This document shows positions 46,531 to 54,970 of a stretch of DNA of 64,000 bases, piece after piece. A program made the position numbers and the translations under genes. The notes beneath the pieces were generated by a model. It was not told the DNA's origin. It saw nothing but the letters and a program-made list of their open reading frames with translations, and made no database searches. The number at the start of each line of letters is the position of its first letter. Positions within the stretch are counted from its first letter, which is position 1. Origin of the DNA: Pseudoalteromonas distincta. Its GTDB lineage: Bacteria; Pseudomonadota; Gammaproteobacteria; Enterobacterales; Alteromonadaceae. The stretch covers positions 310,001-374,000 of the forward strand of contig NZ_JWIG01000029.1 in assembly GCF_000814675.1 (NCBI RefSeq), written 5' to 3'.

Positions 46531-47571
46531 TTACTTAGCCATGCTCGCAGTAAACTCAAGCATGCGATTTAAGGATTTAAGAGCGCCTTCGCGTAAATCC
46601 ATATCAACGAATACTTCTTTGCCTTTAGGACTTATGAGGGCTTCTTCAATCGCTTTTAAGCCATTCATTGCCATCCAAGGGCAATGTGCGCAACTTTTAC
46701 ATGAAGCGCCCTCACCTGCCGTAGGAGCCGCAAAAAACTCTTTATCTGGACATAGTTGCTGCATTTTATAAAAGATGCCGCGATCGGTTGCTACAATAAA
46801 CTTTTTATTTGTCATTGTTTGCGCTGCTTTGATCAATTGGCTCGTAGATCCAACCGAATCGGCAAGAGCAACTATTTCTGCTGGTGACTCAGGATGAACT
46901 AATACGCCTGCATCTGGGTGTAGCGCTTTCATGTCTTTAAGTGCTTTTGTTTTAAACTCGTCATGTACAATACATGCGCCATTCCACATAAGCATATCAG
47001 CACCGGTATTTTTTTGAATATAACTACCAAGGTGCTTATCTGGACCCCAAATGATTTTTTCGCCTTGCTCATCGAGGTGCTCTACTATTTCAAGTGCACA
47101 TGATGAGGTTACAATCCAATCTGCACGCGCCTTAACAGCCGTAGAAGTGTTTGCATACACAACGACTTTACGATCTGGGTGCTCATCACAAAACGCAGAG
47201 AACTCGTCTATCGGGCAACCAATATCTAACGAACATGTTGCTTCAAGCGTTGGCATAACAACCGTTTTATTTGGCGTTAAAATTTTGGCTGTTTCGCCCA
47301 TAAATTTTACGCCAGCAACAATAATCATATCTGCGTCGTGACGTGCGCCAAAACGCGCCATTTCTAGCGAGTCGGCAACGCAGCCGCCGGTTTCTTCAGC
47401 AAGTGCTTGAATTTCAGGATCGGTATAATAATGGGCAACAAGTACTGCATTTTTATCTTTTAGTAATTGTTTTATACGCGCTTTATATTCGCCTTGCTCG
47501 TCTTGTGTTAACGGTGCTGGCTTAGGGGGAAAAATATAACCTTCAGGCATAATAGTTTGAGCTAGACTCAT
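46531..47571 (-). CDS. nadA: Quinolinate synthase NadA
   Basis: NadA joins iminoaspartate and dihydroxyacetone phosphate to quinolinate, using a 4Fe-4S cluster, in NAD biosynthesis. The 346-residue protein has YIFPPKPAPLTQDE at the start, VAHYYTDPEIQALAEETGG, the three cluster regions ATCSLDIGC, NGACIVHDEF and CKSCAHCPWM, and AGVKFMGETAKILTPNKTV. I chose the ATG at 47571, in line with family N-termini, not the GTG four codons upstream. It lies between tRNA genes. Confidence 0.95.
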   Translation of the reverse strand: MSLAQTIMPEGYIFPPKPAPLTQDEQGEYKARIKQLLKDKNAVLVAHYYTDPEIQALAEETGGCVADSLEMARFGARHDADMIIVAGVKFMGETAKILTPNKTVVMPTLEATCSLDIGCPIDEFSAFCDEHPDRKVVVYANTSTAVKARADWIVTSSCALEIVEHLDEQGEKIIWGPDKHLGSYIQKNTGADMLMWNGACIVHDEFKTKALKDMKALHPDAGVLVHPESPAEIVALADSVGSTSQLIKAAQTMTNKKFIVATDRGIFYKMQQLCPDKEFFAAPTAGEGASCKSCAHCPWMAMNGLKAIEEALISPKGKEVFVDMDLREGALKSLNRMLEFTASMAK

Positions 47572-47712
47572 GTTCTCGACCACTTATCTACAGTGCATTA
47601 ATTAGGGCGAATTATACGAGAATATGAAAGCAAATAACAGCAAACTAGTAAGGCTGTTTATAAAAAATAAAGTGGGAAATTAAAAAAGAATATAAAGGAA
47701 AGTATTAGAGAG

Positions 47713-47788
47713 TGGTGGGTCATGATGGATTTGAACCATCGACCAATTGATTAAAAGTCAACTGCTCTACCAACTGAGCTAATGACCC
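47713..47788 (-). tRNA. tRNA-Lys(TTT), copy 1 (GGGTCAT type)
   Basis: 76 bases with encoded CCA; acceptor GGGTCAT/ATGACCC, anticodon TTT in CTTTTAA, T-loop TTCAAAT. It is the 3'-most gene of an eight-gene minus-strand array. Confidence 0.97.
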
Positions 47789-47851
47789 GCTCTAATATAA
47801 ATCTGCTTTGTAAAAAGCTTGCGTAAATCCGCCGATTAAACTGTCATAGAA

Positions 47852-47927
47852 TGGTGGGTTATGATGGATTTGAACCATCGACCAATTGATTAAAAGTCAA
47901 CTGCTCTACCAACTGAGCTAATAACCC
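47852..47927 (-). tRNA. tRNA-Lys(TTT), copy 2 (GGGTTAT type)
   Basis: Same body as copy 1 with a compensated acceptor change, GGGTTAT/ATAACCC. Anticodon TTT, CCA encoded. Confidence 0.97.
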
Positions 47928-48010
47928 AATCTATGCGCTTATTCAATTATGAATGAAGCTTACGTATATCCGCCGATTGATACCAAACACTATTCATAAG
48001 GAATAAAGAA

Positions 48011-48086
48011 TGGTGGGTCATGATGGATTTGAACCATCGACCAATTGATTAAAAGTCAACTGCTCTACCAACTGAGCTAATGACCC
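48011..48086 (-). tRNA. tRNA-Lys(TTT), copy 3 (GGGTCAT type)
   Basis: Body and acceptor as in copy 1. The spacer to copy 2 carries the CGTATATCCGCCGATTG block shared, with small changes, by most spacers. Confidence 0.97.
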
Positions 48087-48110
48087 GCTCTTATATAACT
48101 TTTCATAGAA

Positions 48111-48186
48111 TGGTGGGTTATGATGGATTTGAACCATCGACCAATTGATTAAAAGTCAACTGCTCTACCAACTGAGCTAATAACCC
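48111..48186 (-). tRNA. tRNA-Lys(TTT), copy 4 (GGGTTAT type)
   Basis: Body and acceptor as in copy 2. The spacer to copy 3 is only 24 bases and lacks the shared CCGCCGATT block. Confidence 0.97.
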
Positions 48187-48269
48187 GTTCTATGCACTTA
48201 TTCAATTATGAATGAAGCTTACGTAAATCCGCCGATTGATGCCAAACACTATTCACAAGGAATAAAGAA

Positions 48270-48345
48270 TGGTGGGTCATGATGGATTTGAACCATCGAC
48301 CAATTGATTAAAAGTCAACTGCTCTACCAACTGAGCTAATGACCC
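48270..48345 (-). tRNA. tRNA-Lys(TTT), copy 5 (GGGTCAT type)
   Basis: Body and acceptor as in copy 1. Its spacer to copy 4 closely repeats the spacer between copies 2 and 3. Confidence 0.97.
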
Positions 48346-48430
48346 GCTCTATTGTTGCGTTTAAATGCAACTTACTACTTTGCGTAAATCCGCCGATTGG
48401 AACCAATCATTATTCACAAGGAATAAAGAA

Positions 48431-48506
48431 TGGTGGGTTATGATGGATTTGAACCATCGACCAATTGATTAAAAGTCAACTGCTCTACCAACTGAGCTAA
48501 TAACCC
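48431..48506 (-). tRNA. tRNA-Lys(TTT), copy 6 (GGGTTAT type)
   Basis: Body and acceptor as in copy 2; the flanking TTCACAAGGAATAAAGAA repeats that beside copy 5. Confidence 0.97.
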
Positions 48507-48589
48507 ATTCCAGTTGCTAACTTATTACTAAGTTAAGCCTACGTGAATCCGCCGATTGATGCCAAACACTATTCACAAGGAATAGAGAA

Positions 48590-48665
48590 TGGTGGGTCAT
48601 GATGGATTTGAACCATCGACCAATTGATTAAAAGTCAACTGCTCTACCAACTGAGCTAATGACCC
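48590..48665 (-). tRNA. tRNA-Lys(TTT), copy 7 (GGGTCAT type)
   Basis: Body and acceptor as in copy 1; the spacer to copy 6 again carries the shared GCCGATTGATGCCAAACAC block. Confidence 0.97.
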
Positions 48666-48735
48666 GCTCTGACGTTGCGTTTTATAACAACTTAGTATTG
48701 TACGTAAATCCGCCGATAAAAGACCATTCAAAGAA

Positions 48736-48811
48736 TGGTGGGTTATGATGGATTTGAACCATCGACCAATTGATTAAAAGTCAACTGCTCTACCAACTGA
48801 GCTAATAACCC
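48736..48811 (-). tRNA. tRNA-Lys(TTT), copy 8 (GGGTTAT type)
   Basis: Body and acceptor as in copy 2. It is the first gene of the array in the direction of transcription and lies about 50 bases behind a good promoter. Confidence 0.97.
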
Positions 48812-48864
48812 GCTCTTTTTGTCGCATTTCGAGTGGGGTAACCATTCGTTTGCTGCGGGCGCTT

Positions 48865-48892
48865 ATAATACTTATTTATAAAATGAGTGCAA
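48865..48892 (-). promoter_or_regulatory. Promoter of the tRNA-Lys array
   Basis: On the minus strand TTGCAC (48892-48887) and TATTAT (48870-48865) are 16 bases apart and are followed by a GC-rich discriminator (AAGCGCCCGC). Such a discriminator is typical of growth-rate and ppGpp-controlled stable RNA promoters. Confidence 0.75.
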
Positions 48893-48954
48893 CCGAAATT
48901 GTCTCTTTTTTTAAGTTTTTATGTCTAGATGCACAAAATTAAACCGTTTGTGCT

Positions 48955-49002
48955 CAAACTACATGCAAATCCAAGATTCTTCGAGAGTTTCCATGTAGTT
49001 TG
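48955..49002. repeat. 11-bp inverted repeat between tRNA array and cpoB
   Basis: CAAACTACATG and its exact complement are separated by 26 bases, with a small TCT-TCG-AGA fold between them. It may act as a weak terminator or mRNA end for the tol-pal-cpoB operon, but it lacks a T-run. Confidence 0.45.
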
Positions 49003-49037
49003 CTCGCCTTAACTAGAAATTTAATCGCTGGTGAACT

Positions 49038-49787
49038 TTAGTTTCCTAAACGATCAGTTGCTAGTTTTGCAGCGGTAGTACTTGGGTATTGATTGATAAG
49101 ATCGCTCAATATTTTTTGTGCTTGCGCCGCTGAACCTTGATCTTGTAAAAGCGTGCCTAACTTTAGCATTGCATCAGGGCGTTTATTAGAATTTGGAAAT
49201 TCGTTAACAACCACTTTAAAATGCTCTACCGCTTTTACGCCATCATTTTTAATAGTAAGCAACTGCCCTAACCAATAATGCGCGTTAGACGCATATACAG
49301 AGTTTGGATAGGTAGTTAAAAACGTTTGAAATTCAGGAATCGCTTGATCATAACGTTTATCTTTCATTATTAGCGCAACAGCACGCTCGTACGCTTCATT
49401 TTCAGATAAGTCACTGCTGTAGCTCTGTGCATCGTTTGGCTGCGCCTGATCGACTACTGGAGCTGCTGTTGGCTGTGTATAAGCCTGGCTCACGCGGTTT
49501 TCAATCTCTTGATACAACTCACGCTGACGCTGCAGTACTTTTTCAAGTTTGTAGCTTTGCTCTTCAGTTACACCGCGAATTTGACTTACTTCGTCTTGTA
49601 ACAAGTTAAGTTGTTGCTGTAACTCTACTTGTAAAAAGTTACGCGACTGCATCATATTCTCAAGCGACGCTAATCGCTTCTCAATACTTGATTGTGAACT
49701 TGCAGCTTCTGAAACAGGAGCGGGAGCAGCCATTAACTGGGTGCTCCCGCTCAATATCATGGCTGCCAAAATAATTTTCGGCTTCAT
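49038..49787 (-). CDS. cpoB: Tol-Pal system protein CpoB (YbgF)
   Basis: CpoB is a periplasmic protein that couples Tol-Pal constriction to peptidoglycan synthesis by PBP1B. The 249-residue protein has a signal peptide ending in QLMAAPAP, a coiled coil at about 30-95 (SIEKRLASLENMMQSRNFLQVELQQQL) used for trimerisation, and C-terminal TPR repeats from YERAVALIMKDKRYDQAIPEF to the end. It is the last gene of tolQRAB-pal-cpoB, 13 bases after pal. Confidence 0.95.
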   Translation of the reverse strand: MKPKIILAAMILSGSTQLMAAPAPVSEAASSQSSIEKRLASLENMMQSRNFLQVELQQQLNLLQDEVSQIRGVTEEQSYKLEKVLQRQRELYQEIENRVSQAYTQPTAAPVVDQAQPNDAQSYSSDLSENEAYERAVALIMKDKRYDQAIPEFQTFLTTYPNSVYASNAHYWLGQLLTIKNDGVKAVEHFKVVVNEFPNSNKRPDAMLKLGTLLQDQGSAAQAQKILSDLINQYPSTTAAKLATDRLGN

Positions 49788-49800
49788 AATATCTCTTATC

Positions 49801-50343
49801 TTAGTAAACTAGTACCGCACGGCGGTTTTTAGCGAAAGCTGATTCAGTGCGAGATTTAACCATTGGCTTCTCTTCACCGTAGCTTACCACTGACATTTGG
49901 CTAGCTGAAACACCTAAGCTTAATAGGTATTTTTCAACTGCTTGGCCACGGTGCTCACCTAGTGCAATGTTGTACTCTGGAGTACCGCGCTCATCTGCGT
50001 GGCCTTCAATTAGTACTTTAACTGATGGGTTTTGAACTAAAAACTCAGCATGTGCACGAAGTAAATCTGCGTACTTACCTTCAACAGTTGCTTTATCAAA
50101 GTCAAAGTAAATTACTTGCTCTTGACGAAGTGCTTCGTACTTTTGACGAAGTTGCTCTTCTGCTTGTTGCTCAGGAGAGATTGTAGCTACTTCAACTGTA
50201 TCAGTGTTAGTTGATTGCTCAACAACGCCTTGATTTGATTGGTTTGCAGCACCTTCATCAATATCAGAAGATGAGCTACAAGCTGCTAATGTCATTACTG
50301 GCACAGCAATTAGCAGGCCTTTAAGTATTTTGTTAAGTTGCAT
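49801..50343 (-). CDS. pal: Peptidoglycan-associated lipoprotein Pal
   Basis: Pal anchors the outer membrane to peptidoglycan and meets TolB at the division site. The 180-residue protein has a lipobox LAAC with the cysteine at residue 22, a flexible acidic linker to about 65, and the OmpA-like domain IYFDFDKATVEGKYADLLRAHAEFL ... IEGHADERGTPEYNIALGEHR, with the D and R residues that hold diaminopimelate. It lies between tolB and cpoB. Confidence 0.97.
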   Translation of the reverse strand: MQLNKILKGLLIAVPVMTLAACSSSSDIDEGAANQSNQGVVEQSTNTDTVEVATISPEQQAEEQLRQKYEALRQEQVIYFDFDKATVEGKYADLLRAHAEFLVQNPSVKVLIEGHADERGTPEYNIALGEHRGQAVEKYLLSLGVSASQMSVVSYGEEKPMVKSRTESAFAKNRRAVLVY

Positions 50344-50377
50344 TGAGTAGATTCCTATTTTGAGTAAACCAGTAATA

Positions 50378-51736
50378 TTACTGTAAGTATGGCGACCAAG
50401 CTGGCGCCTTTACTTGTCCGTCTAGCACAGGTAACCGTGCTTTAAAGCGGCCGTCCATCGATACTAGCGCAAGTACCTGTTTATTATTATGGAGCGTGCT
50501 GTATATAATCATCGAACCATTTGGCGCTATGCTCGGTGATTCATCTAGGCGTGTTCTCGTTAATACTTGAAACGCACCTGTAGCCAGCTCTTTCTTAGCA
50601 AGATGGTACTGCCCGTTGGTACGGTTAACCATCACTAATTCTTTTCCATCTGGTGTTATAGAACCAGCAAGGTTCATATCACCATCAAAGGTGAGTCGTT
50701 GTGACCTACCTGTTTTTAAATTTAACTTATAAATCTGAGCATTACCACCCCTTTCAGATGTAAACACAATATCTTGGCCATTAGGGTGCCAAGATGGCTC
50801 AGTATCTATGCTACGATGATTTGTTAAGCGTGTTTCTTTACGTGTAGCAAGGTCAAGCATGTAAACTTCTGTCGCACCCGTCTTATCCTTAGAAAGCACT
50901 AATAATAGCTTTTTGCCATCTGGCGAAAACTGTGGTGCACCATTAATACCACGGTAGCTTGCTATTATTTCACGCTTACCTGTGTATATATCTTGAATGT
51001 AAATTTGGCTTTGACGGTTTTCAAACGTTACATACGCTAGTTTAGTACCATTTGGTGACCATGCTGGCGACATTAATGGTTCTTTTGAACGAAGTAATAC
51101 CTGTTCGTTAAAACCATCGTAATCAGCAACGACTAGCTGATAAGGTTTAGGCTCGTTATCACGTACTATTACATATGCAATTTTAGTTAAAAACGCGCCC
51201 TTTTCACCCGTTAGCTTTTCATAAATAACATCACTAATGCGGTGTGAATAACGACGAAAACCACTCTCGCCAATAACACTTTCACGCGCTTCTAAAATAT
51301 GATCTTGGCTTTTAACTAACTTACCGTTACTCATCATTTGCGTATTGCCACCGGTAATTTGGCCGCGAATCACATCAACTAACTCATAACGAACTAAATA
51401 ACGCCCATCAGTTTGTTGTTCAACCTCACCAACAAGAACAGCTTCAACACCTTTATTAACCCAAGACGCATAATCAATTTCGCTATCTTTACTTGGCTGT
51501 TGCGGCATTTGCGCCACATCAACAGGTTTAAACTTACCACTGCGCATTAAATCGGCAGCAATAACTCCACTTAGCTTTTCAGGAATTGGACCAACACCTT
51601 GGTATTTAAAAGGTACAATGGCAATAGGCCTTGCACCGTCTACACCTTCTGTTATTACAATTTCAAGCGCTGCATTAGCAACACCCGTAAACCCAAACAG
51701 TAAAACTAAACAGGCTATTTTTATTTTGTTGAACAT
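50378..51736 (-). CDS. tolB: Tol-Pal periplasmic protein TolB
   Basis: TolB is the periplasmic beta-propeller that shuttles between Pal and TolA. The 452-residue protein has a signal peptide ending in GVANAALE, an N-terminal domain to about 160 with RPIAIVPFKYQG, and WD-like repeats such as MSPAWSPNGTKLAYVTFENRQSQIYIQDI and APQFSPDGKKLLLVLSKD. Length matches the family. It is followed by pal after 34 bases. Confidence 0.97.
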   Translation of the reverse strand: MFNKIKIACLVLLFGFTGVANAALEIVITEGVDGARPIAIVPFKYQGVGPIPEKLSGVIAADLMRSGKFKPVDVAQMPQQPSKDSEIDYASWVNKGVEAVLVGEVEQQTDGRYLVRYELVDVIRGQITGGNTQMMSNGKLVKSQDHILEARESVIGESGFRRYSHRISDVIYEKLTGEKGAFLTKIAYVIVRDNEPKPYQLVVADYDGFNEQVLLRSKEPLMSPAWSPNGTKLAYVTFENRQSQIYIQDIYTGKREIIASYRGINGAPQFSPDGKKLLLVLSKDKTGATEVYMLDLATRKETRLTNHRSIDTEPSWHPNGQDIVFTSERGGNAQIYKLNLKTGRSQRLTFDGDMNLAGSITPDGKELVMVNRTNGQYHLAKKELATGAFQVLTRTRLDESPSIAPNGSMIIYSTLHNNKQVLALVSMDGRFKARLPVLDGQVKAPAWSPYLQ

Positions 51737-51745
51737 ATCATTCCT

Positions 51746-52672
51746 TTAAAATTCTGGCTTGATTGTTAAATTAATATTCTTAAGTTTTTCGAATACGTCT
51801 TTATCTTTAGATACCGGTAATGTGTCAGCCATGCGCACTGCTCTTAATGCAGCTTCACATACTAACTTGTCGCCACCTAATGATTTAACTTGCGTTACTA
51901 AACCATTAAAGCCTAAACGAATATTAACTCGGCACTGTTGGTTTTTCATTTTTTCATCAATCAGTAAGTTTTGCTGAATACGCGCCATAATTAATGCACG
52001 GTACTTATCAACTTCGCTCACCACTTGTTGCTGACGTATTTTACTACGGGCAGCCTGCTCTTTGGCAAGTTGCTCTTGTAACATTTGCTCTTGCATTGCT
52101 TGCTGGCGTTTACGTTCGGCCTCAGCAGCACGCTCTTTTGCTTCCTCTTCACGCTTTTTGCGCTCGGCTTCTGCTTTTTTAAGCGCTTCTTCTTCAGCTT
52201 TGCGTTTGTCAGCTGCTGCTTTTGCTGCGTTTTCAGCTTCTTGCTTTTGCTTTTCGGCTTGCTTAGCTTTAGCACGCTCTTTTTGCTCAATGGCACGTGC
52301 TTTTTTAGCTTCTGCCTCGGCTTGCGCTTTTTCTTTCTCTTTAGCTTTACGCTCTTGCTCTAGCTTTTTAATATTACGTGCTTCTGATTCGCGTTGCTTG
52401 CGTGCATTGGCCGCTCTGCGTTCTAAATCACGGATACGTTTATCTTCAGCACTTTTTTTATCTTTTTCTTTCTTTTGAAGTTCAGCAATTTTTTGCTCAA
52501 CTTGTTTTTGATCAACTGTAACGGCTGATACCGCTTTATCTGGCGTAGGTATAGCCGAATTAAGCGTTACTTCCATTACTTTAGGTGTTGGCGGATGAAT
52601 ATTTGCAGAAGCATACAAAAATCCACCAATCCCTAAATGAAGTACTATTGATTTTACTACTGAACTATTCAT
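51746..52672 (-). CDS. tolA: Tol-Pal inner-membrane protein TolA
   Basis: TolA links the TolQR motor to TolB and Pal. The 308-residue protein has one N-terminal helix (VKSIVLHLGIGGFLYASA), a long helical Lys/Ala/Glu-rich domain at about 55-210, and a C-terminal domain with KNQQCRVNIRLGFNGLVTQVKSLGGDKLVCEAALRAV, including the conserved cysteine pair. I chose the ATG at 52672, which follows tolR by four bases with GGGGAAG upstream. Low-complexity codons in the middle create long open frames on the other strand. Confidence 0.95.
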   Translation of the reverse strand: MNSSVVKSIVLHLGIGGFLYASANIHPPTPKVMEVTLNSAIPTPDKAVSAVTVDQKQVEQKIAELQKKEKDKKSAEDKRIRDLERRAANARKQRESEARNIKKLEQERKAKEKEKAQAEAEAKKARAIEQKERAKAKQAEKQKQEAENAAKAAADKRKAEEEALKKAEAERKKREEEAKERAAEAERKRQQAMQEQMLQEQLAKEQAARSKIRQQQVVSEVDKYRALIMARIQQNLLIDEKMKNQQCRVNIRLGFNGLVTQVKSLGGDKLVCEAALRAVRMADTLPVSKDKDVFEKLKNINLTIKPEF

Positions 52673-52676
52673 ACAG

Positions 52677-53105
52677 CTACTTCCCCTCAAAGGATTCAGT
52701 CATTAATCCTACTGATGGTACGCCTGCATTTTTCAAAAAATCCATTAGTAATAATACTTCTTGATACGACACCTTACCCGAGCCTTTAATCATCACTGGC
52801 ACGTCAGGGTTTTTCATTAGCTGTAATTTTATAACCGCAGCTACATCAAGTGCTTCCATAGGCTCTTCTGGATCTGTACCTACACTCACGTAATATTTAC
52901 CTTGTGCATCTATTGAGGCAATAATAGGCGGAGTATCTTTAGTATCAACTAAATCAGACTCTTCCATTTTGGGTAAATCAACTTTTACACCATGCGTAAT
53001 AAGCGGTGCTGTAGCCATAAATATTATAAGTAGTACCAACATTACATCAATGTAAGGTACTACATTAATCTCTGCGACCGGACGGCGCTTTTTACGCTGA
53101 TACAT
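52677..53105 (-). CDS. tolR: Tol-Pal inner-membrane protein TolR
   Basis: TolR is an ExbD-type stator component. The 142-residue protein has RRPVAEINVVPYIDVMLVLLIIFMATAPLI, with the essential membrane aspartate in YIDVM, and a periplasmic domain with GVKVDLPKMEE. It overlaps tolQ by 14 bases and is directly followed by tolA. Confidence 0.97.
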   Translation of the reverse strand: MYQRKKRRPVAEINVVPYIDVMLVLLIIFMATAPLITHGVKVDLPKMEESDLVDTKDTPPIIASIDAQGKYYVSVGTDPEEPMEALDVAAVIKLQLMKNPDVPVMIKGSGKVSYQEVLLLMDFLKNAGVPSVGLMTESFEGK

Positions 53106-53796
53106 TCGCTTGTGCCTCTATTTGTGTAGCTGCTTGACGGTGTAAAATATTAGCAAACTCTTCCATAAAGTTAATATAGTGAGACTCAAGCTTTTCAACA
53201 CTGTTTGAAAAACGGTTATAAGCAATAACAGCAGGGATCGCCGCAAATAAACCCATAGCAGTCGCAATAAGTGCCTCTGCAATACCAGGTGCTACCATTT
53301 GTAATGTAGCTTGCTTAACTTCACCTAGTGCAATAAAGGCATTCATTATACCCCACACTGTACCAAACAAACCGATGTACGGACTTATAGAACCTACGGT
53401 TGCTAAAAACGATAGGCTAGATTCCATTTTTTCAATTTCACGAGAAAGCGCAACACGCATAGAGCGGTGCGTTCCTTCCATAACAATACTCGCACTTTGA
53501 AATGTATTCTTTTTATGACGAGCAAACTCTTTAAAGCCCGAAGTAAACAAAGCTTCAATGCCTTGAGACTGACCGCTGCGTGACGATATCTCGTTATATA
53601 ATTTGCTTAAATCAATACCCGACCAAAACTTTTGCTCAAATTTCTTAGCATTTATTAGCGCATCCGATATTGCTTTTTTACGTTGAAATATAATTGTCCA
53701 CGACATTACAGACATGGCAACTAGCCCTAACATTACTAATTGAACAAGCAAACTTGCTTCTAAAATTAGATCTAAAAAATTAAGCCCTGATCCCAC
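53092..53796 (-). CDS. tolQ: Tol-Pal inner-membrane protein TolQ
   Basis: TolQ is a MotA/ExbB-type proton channel protein. The 234-residue protein has three helices: LILEASLLVQLVMLGLVAMSVMSWTIIF, SFLATVGSISPYIGLFGTVWGIMNAF, and GIAEALIATAMGLFAAIPAVIAYNRF, with the conserved cytoplasmic loop between the first two. It begins the tolQRAB-pal-cpoB operon; ybgC, often found just upstream, is missing here. Confidence 0.97.
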   Translation of the reverse strand: MGSGLNFLDLILEASLLVQLVMLGLVAMSVMSWTIIFQRKKAISDALINAKKFEQKFWSGIDLSKLYNEISSRSGQSQGIEALFTSGFKEFARHKKNTFQSASIVMEGTHRSMRVALSREIEKMESSLSFLATVGSISPYIGLFGTVWGIMNAFIALGEVKQATLQMVAPGIAEALIATAMGLFAAIPAVIAYNRFSNSVEKLESHYINFMEEFANILHRQAATQIEAQANVSA

Positions 53797-54270
53797 GTTA
53801 AACTCCTAAATAATTTCAAAATACGGCAAATTGGTTAATTTGTGTAAATATGACCGCTTACACGGCCAAAAGTTGCATCTAGTGTATCTAGTCCATTTCA
53901 AGCTGACAACGGTATTGCTATGAATAGGCAACAAAAAACGTTAAAAAAACAGCTTTAGTTGGCATTTCCCTTTGCCTCAGTATTTTATTTAAACTTTTAA
54001 ACAAGCTCGCTAACTATAAATATGCGTAAATATATACATGAAACGTCATAAAATGCGCCGTTTATTCAAAATAAGAGCATAAACACTCAAAACCTATAAG
54101 CCTCAACTGTACGTAATAGTAAAACTAATACCGAGCTATAACGAAATAAATTACTTAAGTTATAAATTTCATAAACTTATAAATTTAACGATTAATTAAC
54201 GCACAAGATTCAAACAACAATAAAATTCACTAAATTAGTTTTTCTAATCTGAAAATACAAATTTTCTAGT

Positions 54271-54299
54271 TTGAACAAAAAAGTAAACTTACGTATTAT
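54271..54299 (+). promoter_or_regulatory. Sigma-70-type promoter of the candidate sRNA
   Basis: TTGAAC (54271-54276) and TATTAT (54294-54299) are exactly 17 bases apart. Initiation would be near 54306. Nothing on the plus strand other than the orphan terminator at 54459 needs this promoter. Confidence 0.6.
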
Positions 54300-54305
54300 T
54301 CTCCC

Positions 54306-54486
54306 ATACCGAGCTAGCGCACTGAATGAGATAGTTTCATTAAGCCAAGTTCTTAGTAATAGGATATTTTATCGTATTACATTGTTTTACTCTTTCTGGA
54401 TAAAACCAAATTTAGTAAAACGTAGTTCCCCTGGATTACTTCCTTCAACTTGTTGTTTGCCCGCATTTTTTGCGGGCTTTTTTTTG
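54306..54486 (+). ncRNA. Candidate small regulatory RNA, about 180 nt
   Basis: The transcript is defined by a TTGAAC-N17-TATTAT promoter and a strong terminator. There is no credible ORF with a ribosome site between them, and no neighbouring plus-strand gene (tolQ and ruvB are both on the minus strand). It contains three GGA triplets but not enough of the ANGGA pattern to call it a CsrB/RsmY type. I do not recognise a known family such as 6S, SRP RNA, tmRNA or Spot 42. The T-run tail would suit Hfq binding. Existence is inferred from the signals alone. Confidence 0.5.
54459..54485 (+). terminator. Orphan rho-independent terminator, plus strand
   Basis: GCCCGCA and TGCGGGC form a seven-base stem with a five-T loop, followed by eight Ts. 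No plus-strand gene lies in front of it, so it probably ends a small RNA. Confidence 0.85.
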
Positions 54487-54513
54487 CCTGCAATTTAGTG
54501 CGCTACATATTTC

Positions 54514-54722
54514 ATACCAACCTGCATAAATCTTTGATCAATTTAACGAATTAAATTGCACTATAACGTCGTTAAAAATTTTTTATTTACGACTGCATGG
54601 ATGTAGGAGGTAGAGCAATGCAGGGAGCAATTGCCGAGAACAACTAGATACAAAAATTTTTGCCTAGTTCTAGCGTAATTTTCTTAACGTTAAGTAGACC
54701 CCATATATAAGCAGATTGGTAT
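54514..54722. repeat. MITE-like repeat, long copy (209 bp)
   Basis: It begins ATACCAACCTGC and ends GCAGATTGGTAT. Its reverse complement matches the copy at 19057-19217 with few changes, except for an extra 48-base internal block around 54592-54645 (containing GCATGGATGTAGGAGGTAGA) that the shorter copy lacks. It holds no ORF of note. Confidence 0.85.
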
Positions 54723-54970
54723 TATTTATAAACTAATAATTGCCCTACCTAATTTACAATAAGTAATTCGCTTACTAGTTTGAATGGTACGCAGGATAGC
54801 TTCGCGAGTCTTAACGCCCTGTGAATTAACAGTTAACTATAAAGCGTATTAGTATTTTGAAATAACATTTGCAACAGAGTGTTGAGGTTTTGAGTATAAT
54901 AATTTGAAACAAAGGGATACTGAGACAATTACCTGCTGCGCAATAAAACACAGCAAGTAAAGTATATAGG

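Larger units (their letters stand above)
53797..54970. other. 1.2 kb gap between tolQ and ruvB
   Basis: No protein gene is supported. The gap contains a pair of near-direct repeats (AAGTTATAAATTT and AACTTATAAATTT, about 54160-54190), the 11-mer ATACCGAGCTA twice (about 54128 and 54309), a candidate sRNA (54306-54486), and a MITE-like repeat (54514-54722). The tolQ promoter should lie in the first few hundred bases. Confidence 0.6.

Noticed and set aside
47713..48811. Regular repeats of about 76 bases that could suggest a CRISPR array.
   Set aside because: The repeats fold as tRNA-Lys with encoded CCA, and the spacers are related to each other rather than unique.
52062..52478. A 138-codon Ser/Ala/Phe-rich plus-strand open frame.
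   Set aside because: It is the complement of the Lys/Ala/Glu-rich helical part of tolA, whose low-complexity codons leave the other frames open.
54271..54498. A 75-codon open frame over the candidate sRNA.
   Set aside because: It starts at a TTG that is itself the -35 of the likely promoter, has no ribosome site, and runs through the terminator hairpin.
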